Assembly (NCBI RefSeq): GCF_003572205.1
Contig: NZ_QXNY01000005.1
Span: forward strand, 310,001 to 374,000
DNA length: 64,000 nucleotides
Direction of reading: 5' to 3'
From: Algihabitans albus
GTDB lineage: Bacteria > Pseudomonadota > Alphaproteobacteria > Kiloniellales > DSM-21159
The first letter of the stretch is position 1. Every line of letters starts with the position of its first letter. Below the pieces are notes generated by a model that made no database searches, was not told where the DNA came from, and saw only the letters and a program-made list of their open reading frames with translations. Positions 34,797 to 42,430 of this stretch are shown in pieces. Both the position numbers and the translations under genes were made by a program.

Positions 34797-37567
34797 GTCG
34801 CCCCCGCTTTTCGCTTCGACGGGCTGGCCGCAGTCATCTTGGTGTAAAGCTCGAAGAGTTTCTCCAGCCTCTCGGTGTCGTTCTTGAATCGGCGGCCGAT
34901 ATAGATACGCTCAAGCACCTCGTCGTTCCGATCATGGGCGGCGCGGAGGTTATCCGGCATCTTCTCGGGATCGTAGAGATCGGCAATGGTTGCTGGAAAA
35001 TGCGCCTCGCGCGCCAACAGGATGTCCTCGGCGCAACGGGTCAGGTCTTCCTTGTTCTTCTCGGTGAGCTTCGGGACGGGGAAGGTGTTCCAGCCAAGGG
35101 TGTTGGAATAGCTAAAGTCTGTTCGCATCCGCACACAAACAGTTCCGATCCAGACCCAATGTAGGCGCGAGGCAATCAGCGCCATGTTCCACAGGGGGGC
35201 GTCGTACAGGGCAAAATTTCGATCTCCAATGATAGTGCCAGGAGCACCCAACCCCACTGGCAGAAACTCACGGTTCTCAGAGCTGACGCGCGGCACCACA
35301 ATTGTACGTTCGTTGCCTGTTTGACGCACCTCGCCAAACCGGTACGGCGTGCCCGCAAGCTGCTTTGTAGTTGCCCTGTTTGACGAACTCCGCTGACTGC
35401 GAACGGACTCAAACCTGTCGTTCAACCAGTCATTTTCTCTTGCTTCCTGATACTCTTCATCTGTCACCCAAACGCAGCGGCGTTCTTGCCCCTTGATGAA
35501 TTCCTGCGAACCGACGAAAGAACGCAAGAATTTGCGATCGACCCCGTGTTGCTCAATGGCCTCATCCGCTTCCGGTCGAGTTAGGAGTAAAAAGCCGCCT
35601 TCATTCGGCATGTTTCCAAAACTCATTTCATTGAGGGAATTTATCGGCTTAGAAGAAGATGGCACCAAGATATTGGGGCCACCTATGAGGTAAGGGTTTA
35701 TATTATCCGTTTCTCTAACAACTGTTTCCCCGTCGTTGTCGATAGAGAAAATCCGTCGCGTGGTCTTCGCGTCCTTTGCGACGGCCACGATAACAACTGT
35801 CACGCCAGCGTTATGACTCGCTAAGTTCGCCCACTTAAAACTCGTGTGAGCAAATGGAATCTCATGGCCTGTCTCAAATATGAGCTTCCACAAGGTCTCG
35901 ACTTGTCGCCCTTGGCAAATCGAATTCGTGGACACCAATGCGGCCACGGATTTTGTACGCACCCCAAAATCTGCGGCCTTCATGAACCAACCAGAGACAT
36001 AATCGAGCGACTTCCAGTTCTTGGTTCTGCCTTCAAAGATGCGTTGAAGGTCTTCCTTCTGCTCCGTGCTTTGCCATTGGCTACCAAGGTACGGCGGATT
36101 TCCGCAAATGTAGGTCTCTCCGCCTTCATTCTCGAAGTCGATTTCAGCTTGATCAACGGGCGACATGAATAGGTCGTCGGCATGGTGCTTCACGCCTGTC
36201 CCTGTCGGCGGGCATATACTCAGCCAGTCGAGCCGCAGGGCGTTGCCGCAGGTGATCCAGTTCATGGCATCAAGCGGAAGGAAGTCGGCCAAGGCCTCCT
36301 TCTGACCGCGATAGGTCACGTCGCACTGATACTCCGCGATGATCAGCGCCAAGCGCGCGATCTCGGCCGGGAAGTCGCGCAGCTCGATCCCCCGAAAGTT
36401 AGTCAACGGAATGTCAGACTTCCGGTCGGCTTCCCCGCGCCGCGCGTTGATCTCTGCCTCGATCGCTCGCATTTCCTTGTAGGCGATCACCAGGAAATTG
36501 CCCGATCCGCAGGCCGGGTCGAACACCCTGATCTTGGCCATCCGGTTGCGCAGATTCATAAGCTTGCGACCGTTGTCCCCTGCCTCGTCCAGCGTCTCGC
36601 GCAGATCGTCCAGAAAGAGCGGGTTCAGCACCTTCAGGATGTTCGGAACGCTGGTGTAGTGCATCCCGAGCGCGCCGCGCTCCTCGTCATCCGCGACAGC
36701 CTGGATCATCGAGCCGAAGATGTCCGGGTTGATTTTCTTCCAGTCGAGCGTGCCGATGTGCAGCAAATATGAGCGCGCGATCTTGGAAAAGCGCGGCACA
36801 TCGGTGCTGCCGGAAAACAGCCCGCCGTTCACGTAGGGAAACACATCGGCCCAGCGGGGCAGCTGAGCGGACGCGCGGTCGTGGATGGGCGTGTTCATGG
36901 CCCGGAACAGCTCGCCGATCACCGCATGCATGTTGGAGCCGTCCCGCTCCGACATCTGGTCGATCGTCGCCGTGAACAGGTCATTCCCGTTCAGGATGTC
37001 CGTGTCCTCGGCGAAGAACAGAAAGATCAGCCGCGCCATGAAGTGGTTCATGTCTTGGCGACGCTCCGCCGTCCCCCATTCGGGATTGTGGCGCAACAGT
37101 TCGACATAGAGTCGGTTGAGCCGCCCGGTGGCCTTGATGTCGAACGCGCTCTCGCGGATTTGGCGGACGGTCGAGATACCAGCGAGCGCCAGGAAGAAGC
37201 CGAAATGATCTGGAAAGTCCGGATAGTTGCAAACGACGATCTCGCCGCTGCTCAGATCCTCGGCATGGAACTCCTGGCCATCGGTGGCGAGGATGAACTT
37301 GGCCTTCGCTTTGGCGGTCGCAGGGCTGGCCTTGAGGGCGGCCAGCATCTGCGCCGTCTCACTGATCGACGCGACGGCGATGTGGATATTGTTGCGCTGG
37401 AGCACGCCCTCGTCGATGTCGGACGCGTTGGACGGGCCCTTGCGCAGGCGTTTGATCGTCGTGGCCTTGTTGCCGAATGCCTCCAAAAACGCGAAGGGGA
37501 ATTCGGCCGCGTCAAACGGCTGTTCAGCGAGTGCGGATATGGCCTCCTCAATCTCAACCGCGTTCAT
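34793..37567 (-). CDS. MmeI/YeeA-type DNA (adenine-N6) methyltransferase
   Basis: A 924-residue DNA methyltransferase. Motif I FDPACGSGNF is at 349-358 and the adenine-type catalytic motif NPPY at 490-493. A long N-terminal helical region with the segment HFMARLIFLFFAEDTDI (about 175-191) and a spacer with GMHYTSVPNILKVLNPLFLDDL (301-322) match the MmeI-like family. The C-terminal 400 residues hold the target-recognition domain. MmeI carries a fused nuclease at its N-terminus; I see no clear D/ExK core here, so this looks methylase-only, with cleavage supplied by partners. ATG 37567 is preferred; it overlaps the HigA-like stop by 14 bases. Confidence 0.88.
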   Translation of the reverse strand: MNAVEIEEAISALAEQPFDAAEFPFAFLEAFGNKATTIKRLRKGPSNASDIDEGVLQRNNIHIAVASISETAQMLAALKASPATAKAKAKFILATDGQEFHAEDLSSGEIVVCNYPDFPDHFGFFLALAGISTVRQIRESAFDIKATGRLNRLYVELLRHNPEWGTAERRQDMNHFMARLIFLFFAEDTDILNGNDLFTATIDQMSERDGSNMHAVIGELFRAMNTPIHDRASAQLPRWADVFPYVNGGLFSGSTDVPRFSKIARSYLLHIGTLDWKKINPDIFGSMIQAVADDEERGALGMHYTSVPNILKVLNPLFLDDLRETLDEAGDNGRKLMNLRNRMAKIRVFDPACGSGNFLVIAYKEMRAIEAEINARRGEADRKSDIPLTNFRGIELRDFPAEIARLALIIAEYQCDVTYRGQKEALADFLPLDAMNWITCGNALRLDWLSICPPTGTGVKHHADDLFMSPVDQAEIDFENEGGETYICGNPPYLGSQWQSTEQKEDLQRIFEGRTKNWKSLDYVSGWFMKAADFGVRTKSVAALVSTNSICQGRQVETLWKLIFETGHEIPFAHTSFKWANLASHNAGVTVVIVAVAKDAKTTRRIFSIDNDGETVVRETDNINPYLIGGPNILVPSSSKPINSLNEMSFGNMPNEGGFLLLTRPEADEAIEQHGVDRKFLRSFVGSQEFIKGQERRCVWVTDEEYQEARENDWLNDRFESVRSQRSSSNRATTKQLAGTPYRFGEVRQTGNERTIVVPRVSSENREFLPVGLGAPGTIIGDRNFALYDAPLWNMALIASRLHWVWIGTVCVRMRTDFSYSNTLGWNTFPVPKLTEKNKEDLTRCAEDILLAREAHFPATIADLYDPEKMPDNLRAAHDRNDEVLERIYIGRRFKNDTERLEKLFELYTKMTAASPSKRKAGAT

Positions 37568-37856
37568 GCGTTCCCCCGCTTTCCGTAGTCGATGCACGGA
37601 AAGGCTCGACCTTGATCTTCTTGGCCCGGCGCATGACCTCCGCCAGCTCGTAATCGAGCTGCCGCATCAGCCACTCACGGGCAGGCGTGCCGAACGCCTT
37701 TTCGAGCCTGACGGCCATCTCTGGCGAGATACCCGACCGGGCGTTCAGCAAGTTGCTGAGGGTTTGGCGATCAACTCCGAGAACCCGAGCCGCACCCGTG
37801 ACACTCAACCCGTTCTTATCGAGGCAATCTTCCCGGACCTTCGCCCCCGGATGCAT
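37554..37856 (-). CDS. HigA-family antitoxin-like regulator, without a HigB
   Basis: A 100-residue HTH_XRE protein of the HigA addiction-module type (MHPGAKVRE, LSVTGAARVLGVDRQTLSNLLN, GISPEMAVRLEKAFG, AREWLMRQLDYELAEV). HigA normally follows a HigB RNase toxin, but the upstream DNA to the attR site holds no toxin frame. Its overlap with the methyltransferase gene makes it the first gene of the defence operon, the position of controller proteins in restriction-modification units. It probably represses its own promoter and so sets the level of the entire operon. Confidence 0.85.
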   Translation of the reverse strand: MHPGAKVREDCLDKNGLSVTGAARVLGVDRQTLSNLLNARSGISPEMAVRLEKAFGTPAREWLMRQLDYELAEVMRRAKKIKVEPFRASTTESGGTHERG

Positions 37857-37890
37857 CGTCAGCGACTCCCCTCCAGACTTCTACCGGGAC

Positions 37891-37917
37891 GCTATAGTGA
37901 TAATCGACACTCGACAA
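37891..37917 (-). promoter_or_regulatory. Candidate promoter/operator of the defence operon
   Basis: Reading leftward, two direct TGTCGA copies one base apart (complement at 37904-37909 and 37911-37916) lie just before a TATAGC -10-like box (37891-37896). The block is 35-60 bases upstream of the HigA-like ATG. The -35 element is poorly defined, so only the repeat-plus-box arrangement is claimed. The HigA-like protein is the likely ligand. Confidence 0.35.
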
Positions 37918-38208
37918 TCAAATTCCTCGACCTGCCACCCCAGCGCTGGTCAGTGAAGGCCAACCATTTGTGGCTTCTCAGATTGCCATGGTGGGCGAAC
38001 GATGCGTGCATGGGTTCGGACCGCGCGGCCCCGAAGGCCCTCGGGTCCGGACAATAACCGTTGATTAGCAGACGAATTTCGTCACTTTGCTGTTGTGCCC
38101 ATAAGGATGCCGCGAGTCCAAGCCCTTCGGCTTGATGGTATCGCAGTTGGTATGAGTTTTAGATGCGGACAGAAAGGCAAATAGTTACAATGAGAAGCCA
38201 AAGCCGTT

Positions 38209-38227
38209 GACGATCGAGTGGGAATGA
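38209..38227 (+). repeat. Island right attachment site (attR-like)
   Basis: gacgatcgagtgggaatga matches the guaA 3' end (21792-21810) at 17 of 19 bases. In frame it still reads LTIEWE-stop, with KPKP before it, so it is a guaA-end relic. It marks the right boundary of the island. Confidence 0.7.
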
Positions 38228-38267
38228 GTCTCAATGTGGCCGATGATTTGTCGGCCAAGTTCGTCGT

Positions 38268-38699
38268 TTATGTTTCCGAGCCAGGTACGACGCCGCGCGG
38301 CGGAGTCGCGATGTGGTCCGCGATCCCGCCCGGCTGCGTGAACCACACCTGCCCACTGTCGGCCTGCGTTCGAGTATGCTGAAGCGCGCGTCGGAGCTGG
38401 GCCGGCCGGAAGGGTTGTCCGACGATGGGTGTATGGAGTGAGATTGTGCAGACGAGCGACTGCCATGCCGATTGATGCAGCATTTCGTCGAGAAGATCGA
38501 AGAGTCTCCAGATGCCGACGCGCAGGCCATAGTCGCGCCAGGCAAAGTTCCTCACGTCGGGCTGAGGCGTCGCATGGGACGGCGCATGGCCGAGCCCCTC
38601 GCCGGAGGGACAGTGCTCCACATTGACGGCGAGGTAGAAAGCAAGCCGCTTGCCACCGGGCCATTCCTAGTGCGGTCGGCCAGGGATAGGACTGTAGGG
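38268..38699 (-). pseudogene. Polysaccharide deacetylase remnant
   Basis: One minus frame reads a NodB-type polysaccharide deacetylase beginning (WPGGKRLAFYLAVNVEH, PQPDVRNFAWRDYGLRVG, IWRLFDLLDE). At about 38470-38480 it jumps directly to the family's C-terminal pattern (SLVCTISLHTPIVGQPFRP, LRRALQH, VWFTQPGGIADH). About 170-200 central residues, including the catalytic core, are missing. An in-frame TAG at 38667-38669 also interrupts the N-terminal part. It is therefore non-functional. It lies downstream of the zinc-regulated genes on the same strand. Confidence 0.65.
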
Positions 38700-38722
38700 C
38701 TAGCGGCCGTGCGTCTTGAGGA

Positions 38723-38941
38723 TCATCGCAGTTCACGCTCCGCCTGCTCGAACCAACCGATGACACGCGCAAGATGGGCCTCGCCCCAGGTCACGACGAA
38801 CTTCTGTCTTCCGTGGTCGGCGGGGTCGCGAAGCGTTGCGAGACGTTGTTCGACGTAGGCTGGTGTGAGCGGGATGTGGCAGAGTACTGTGATGCAGTGT
38901 TTCCAGTCGTTGTAAGTCTTCAGAGGCAGCACCACGGTCAC
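38723..38941 (-). CDS. Small conserved-looking protein of unknown function
   Basis: A 72-residue frame starting with GTG at 38941 (LPLKTYNDWKHCITVLCHIP, AYVEQRLATLRDP, FVVTWGEAHLARVIGWFEQ). I cannot name the family. The start overlaps the stop of a CobW-like remnant by 4 bases (GTGA), so it was once translated in a COG0523/zinc operon. The sequence looks like real coding DNA, with amphipathic helices and no membrane segment. Confidence 0.5.
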   Translation of the reverse strand: MTVVLPLKTYNDWKHCITVLCHIPLTPAYVEQRLATLRDPADHGRQKFVVTWGEAHLARVIGWFEQAERELR

Positions 38942-39108
38942 CCGGCTGCAGCTTCTGCAAGCTGCTCCTTGATGCGCACGAGTGTCCGGCCCAGCGTGGG
39001 CTGTCGGATCGGAGAGGCGAGGACAGTTGCCCTGCTACTGCCGAGCGACCCGGTAAACACCGAGATTGGCAGAGGTTGCGATGACCGATCGGGATTCCAG
39101 CTTTCCAT
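38938..39108 (-). pseudogene. Decayed CobW/COG0523 GTPase fragment
   Basis: A 56-residue minus frame reads PLPISVFTGSLGSSRAT and GRTLVRIKEQLAE. This is the N-terminal strand and P-loop of a CobW-type GTPase with the Walker A motif damaged (family pattern TGFLGSGKTT) and an internal deletion. It follows the zur gene by 18 bases. It is too short and altered to bind nucleotide. It suggests an ancestral zur-cobW-small-gene operon. Confidence 0.6.
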
Positions 39109-39126
39109 GAGGCCCTTCTCGTCCCT

Positions 39127-39624
39127 TCAGGCCGCGCCGGCGGCGATACAACGCGCGCAGGTGCCCTCCACCTCGATCACGTGCCGTGTTGCGCTGAACC
39201 CGATAAGGTCGGCATGCTCGGAGATCAGGCGCTCTAGCCGCCGGTCTTCCACCTCGACCGATGCCCCGCAGGTGCTGCAAATGAAGAACAGGCAGTCATG
39301 GCCGCGCTCCGGATGCGTGCAGGGGACGTAAGCGTTCCGGCTTTCGATCTTCGAGACGAGGCCCTGGAACATCAGGAACTCGAGCGCGCGATAGACGGTC
39401 GGCGGCCCGACCGGGCGGGAGTCCCTAGGCTTCAGCGCTTCGATCAGTTCGTAGGCGCGCGTCGGGCGACCGCTTTCCCAGAGCAACTCCAATATCTGGC
39501 GCCGCAGCTTTGTCAGTTGCGCACCGCGCGCGTCGCAGAGGGACATTGCCAGCGCAACCCGTTCAGCTGGCGCATGCTGCCCGCGGCAATTCGGGTCTGT
39601 GCAGGGGCGGGGCTGGATCGACAT
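39127..39624 (-). CDS. zur: Zinc uptake regulator Zur (Fur family)
   Basis: A 165-residue Fur-family repressor. The winged helix holds LTKLRRQILELLWESGRPTR and PPTVYRALEFLMFQGLV. Structural zinc ligands are the pairs C116/C119 (FICSTCG) and C156/C159 (GTCARC), and the regulatory site includes His109/Cys111 (RGHDCLFF). This pattern and the zinc-related neighbours favour Zur over Fur. The ATG at 39624 is preferred: a more upstream ATG at 39681 lies inside the palindrome at 39662-39679, and the encoded leader is not conserved. It should repress itself and the divergent folE operon when zinc is replete. Confidence 0.88.
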   Translation of the reverse strand: MSIQPRPCTDPNCRGQHAPAERVALAMSLCDARGAQLTKLRRQILELLWESGRPTRAYELIEALKPRDSRPVGPPTVYRALEFLMFQGLVSKIESRNAYVPCTHPERGHDCLFFICSTCGASVEVEDRRLERLISEHADLIGFSATRHVIEVEGTCARCIAAGAA

Positions 39625-39661
39625 GAGCGCTGTGACTTTACCCTTCTTGTGTTCTGGATGA

Positions 39662-39679
39662 GCAACGTTATAACGTTGC
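39662..39679. promoter_or_regulatory. Zur-box-like operator between zur and folE
   Basis: GCAACGTTATAACGTTGC is a perfect 18-bp palindrome with the GTTATAAC core of alphaproteobacterial Zur boxes. It lies 38 bases upstream of the zur start and 67 bases upstream of folE, so one operator can serve both. Confidence 0.75.
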
Positions 39680-39746
39680 ATTGTCTGATTGCAAGAGCCG
39701 CTTACCCCTGGTCGCCGGGGGCGTGGCCGCAGGAAAGGGTCTAAAC

Positions 39747-40400
39747 ATGGACACAGCAGTGCTCGGCAGCCGGCCCACGGACTCCGGTCTCACCAACCCG
39801 GTTGAGCGCCGGCGGCCCAGCCAAGCAGAGGCGGAAGCGGCGGTGCGCACGCTGATCGAGTGGGCCGGCGACGACCCGGATCGCGAAGGCCTCGCTGGCA
39901 CGCCCGAGCGTGTGGTGCGGGCCTATGAGGAGTTCTTCGCCGGATACAACGAAGATCCGGTCGCGCTGCTGGCGAGGACATTCGAGGAGACTGCCGCCTA
40001 CGACGAAATGGTCGTCTTGCGCGACATCCGCCTCGAGTCCCATTGCGAGCACCACATCGTTCCTATCCTGGGTAAGGCACATGTCGGTTATCTGCCGGCA
40101 GGCCGCGTCGTCGGGATTTCCAAGCTCGCGCGCCTTGTCGAGGTGTTCGCCAAGCGGATGCAGATTCAGGAGGCGCTGACGTCGCAGATCGCGGACAGCA
40201 TTCAGGAGGTGCTGAAGCCGCGCGGCGTCGCCGTCGTCATCGAGGCGGCGCACCAATGCATGACCACGCGCGGTATCCGCAAGCCGGGAGTCAGCATGGT
40301 GACCAGCCGTATGCTTGGCTCCTTTCGAGACGATCCGGCGACCCGCCGGGAGTTTTTCGCGATGATCGGAAGTCCCAGGAGCGCTCTGCATGAGAGCTGA
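39747..40400 (+). CDS. folE: GTP cyclohydrolase I (accessory, Zur-associated copy)
   Basis: A 217-residue FolE. It opens the folate/biopterin pathway by converting GTP to dihydroneopterin triphosphate. Zinc ligands are Cys100 and His103 (SHCEHHIVP) and Cys171 ([10 protein letters not shown]), so this is the zinc-dependent type IA form. AGGAAAGG precedes the ATG at 39747. Its place under a Zur-box with a COG0523 gene suggests a backup copy made in zinc shortage and possibly loaded by the metallochaperone. A second chromosomal folE would be expected outside the window. Confidence 0.88.
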   Translation: MDTAVLGSRPTDSGLTNPVERRRPSQAEAEAAVRTLIEWAGDDPDREGLAGTPERVVRAYEEFFAGYNEDPVALLARTFEETAAYDEMVVLRDIRLESHCEHHIVPILGKAHVGYLPAGRVVGISKLARLVEVFAKRMQIQEALTSQIADSIQEVLKPRGVAVVIEAAHQCMTTRGIRKPGVSMVTSRMLGSFRDDPATRREFFAMIGSPRSALHES

Positions 40401-40427
40401 ACGCACCGGCCTCGGGCAGATTCCCCC

Positions 40428-40469
40428 TCGGCAATCCAGGCTCGCCAGTCCAGGCTCGGCAGTCCAGAG
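40428..40469 (+). repeat. Three tandem 14-bp repeats between folE and the COG0523 gene
   Basis: TCGGCAATCCAGGC, TCGCCAGTCCAGGC and TCGGCAGTCCAGAG stand in tandem. Each pair differs by two to four bases. Their role is unknown. Confidence 0.7.
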
Positions 40470-40508
40470 AGGCCGTGAACGACGATGCCAGTATGAGAGT
40501 TGCTGTCC

Positions 40509-41738
40509 ATGAGTGAGAGTCTCCCGCAGTCCAAGCTTCCCGTCACGGTCCTCTCCGGATTCCTCGGTGCCGGCAAGACAACCTTGATGAACCACATCCT
40601 CAACAACCGCGAAGGCAAGCGCGTCGCGGTCATTGTCAACGATATGAGCGAAGTGAACATCGATGTGGATCTTATCCGTGACGGCGGCGCAGATCTGAGC
40701 CGCACCGAAGAGACTCTGGTCGAGATGACCAATGGCTGCATCTGCTGCACCTTGCGTGACGACCTTCTCAAGGAGGTGCGCCGGCTCGCTCAAGATGGTC
40801 GGTTCGACTATCTTCTCATCGAATCGACCGGCATTTCCGAGCCGCTGCCCGTAGCGGCCACCTTCGATTTCCGCGCTGAAAATGGAGAAAGCCTTGAGGA
40901 TGTCTCGCGCCTCTAAACGATGGTGACCGTCGTCGATGCCGCCAACCTCCTTCGCGACTATGCCTCGAGCGATTTCCTCAAGGACCGGGGGGAGGCGCTG
41001 GGCGAGGAAGATGATCGCACCTTGATCAATCTGCTCGTCGATCAGATCGAGTTTGCCGATGTTATCATTCTGAACAAGATCGATGCCGCATCGCCGGAAC
41101 AGCTCGACGCCGCGCGCAAGATCATCCGCTCGCTCAATCCCGATGCGGAGCTGATCGAAACCAGCATGTCGCGCGTGTCGCTCGGCAAGGTTCTAAACAC
41201 CGGCCGGTTCGATCACGACAAGGCCCAGGAACATCCGCTGTGGTTCAAGGAACTTTACGGCTTCGCGGAACATAAGCCGGAGACGGAAGAGTATGGGGTG
41301 CGCAGCTTCGTGTACCGGGCGCGCCGTCCCTTTCATCCCGAGAAGTTCCACACCTTCATCAACGCGCCGTGGCCGGGTGTTATTCGTGCCAAAGGGCACT
41401 TCTGGCTGGCGACCCGCCCGGAATGGGTCGGCGAGTTGAGCCAGGCCGGCGCGCTTGTACGCCATGGGGCCATGGGCTTCTGGTGGGCGAACGTTCCCGG
41501 GGCACGTTGGCCCGATCATCCGGATTGGCATCAGCACATCGCCAAAGCCTGGGATCCCGTCTACGGAGACCGCCGCCAGGAAATCGTCTTCATTGGCACA
41601 GACATGGATGAGTCCGCGATCCGACGCCAGCTCGATGCCTGCCTCGTCGGCGATGCCAACGCAACGGCCATGCAACCCACTGTCTGGAGGAAGCTGAAGG
41701 ATCCCTTTCCGGTCTGGAGACGGGGCGAACCGTCATGA
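40509..41738 (+). pseudogene. zigA: COG0523 (ZigA-type) metal chaperone GTPase split by an in-frame stop
   Basis: Codons 1-135 (40509-40913) and the frame from 40917 onward are the same reading frame, separated only by TAA at 40914-40916. The first part holds Walker A GFLGAGKT (17-24) and the metal motif GCICC (76-80). The second part starts TMVTVVDAANLL and holds the G4 motif ILNKID and the CobW C-terminal domain (PFHPEKFHTFI). Intact relatives read RLDTMVTVVDA here, so an Asp codon became TAA. Reinitiation at ATG 40920, three bases after the stop, could still give the second half. COG0523 proteins deliver zinc to client enzymes in zinc shortage. Start ATG 40509 is used. Confidence 0.82.
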
Positions 41739-42430
41739 CCGATCAACTGACATCGCTGGAAGGCGAGGCGGTCGGGATGTCTGCCACGTCGGGCGTGGGC
41801 ATCGAGACCTGCGACACGGCGGATGGCCTCGCGGCCGTCAACCGGCCCGACATGCAGCTCGTGATCTGGCAGCGCGCACTTCCCTTGCGCTTGCAAAGCT
41901 GGCTCGACCGCATGGATGCTTCGTGCCTGCCCGATACGCGGATTCTTGTTCGCCCCCGAGACCTTCGGACTGCGCTGAAACCGCATTTGGACGACTGTGG
42001 CGTGCCGCAAGGAGACATGCGCGACTTGCTGGTCCGGGATGTCGACGATCTCGTCTCGACATTCTCCAAGGTTACTCAGACCGATCTCGTTGATGTGAGG
42101 CTGGAGCGCGTCAGCCACGACGCCTGCTGGAAGTTTCACCGCGATCGCGAGAAGGCGCGCCTGCTGACGACCTATCGCGGTCCCGCGACCGAGTGGGTTC
42201 AGCCGATCCATGGGGAGTGGGCCTTGCACGAACAGAGGCGGTTCAAAGGACCGGTCGAGCACCTCCGCGTCCACGACGTGGCGATCTTCAAGGGAAGCTG
42301 CGCCGGACCGGGCAGCGGAATAGTGCACCGCTCGCCGCCGATCGCGAGCACTGGCCGCACGCGACTGCTGCTCTGCCTCAACAAGCGATCGGCGGCGTCG
42401 CCCGAAGCGTGGTCTACGAAAGACTATTGA
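41735..42430 (+). CDS. DUF1826 protein of the zinc-starvation operon
   Basis: A 231-residue protein. The conserved part has CWKFHRDREKARLLTTYRGP followed by TEWV (about 130-153) and the closing GSGIVHRSPPI with TRLLLCL (about 198-218). These histidine-containing segments suggest a metal-dependent, possibly cupin-like oxygenase fold, but activity is unknown. DUF1826 genes commonly accompany COG0523 and Zur-controlled genes. The start overlaps the COG0523 stop by 4 bases. The first 30 residues are variable. Confidence 0.8.
   Translation: MTDQLTSLEGEAVGMSATSGVGIETCDTADGLAAVNRPDMQLVIWQRALPLRLQSWLDRMDASCLPDTRILVRPRDLRTALKPHLDDCGVPQGDMRDLLVRDVDDLVSTFSKVTQTDLVDVRLERVSHDACWKFHRDREKARLLTTYRGPATEWVQPIHGEWALHEQRRFKGPVEHLRVHDVAIFKGSCAGPGSGIVHRSPPIASTGRTRLLLCLNKRSAASPEAWSTKDY

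Larger units (their letters stand above)
37857..38267. other. Non-coding island end with promoter region and attR
   Basis: This 411-base stretch holds the presumed promoter and repeats of the defence operon (37891-37917) and the attR-like site (38209-38227). I see no convincing gene. The frames in it lack ribosome sites and recognisable sequence. Confidence 0.5.

Noticed and set aside
40920-41738. The second COG0523 half as an independent gene
   Set aside because: It is in the same frame as the first half and begins in the middle of a domain. It is better described as one gene cut by a stop, with possible reinitiation.
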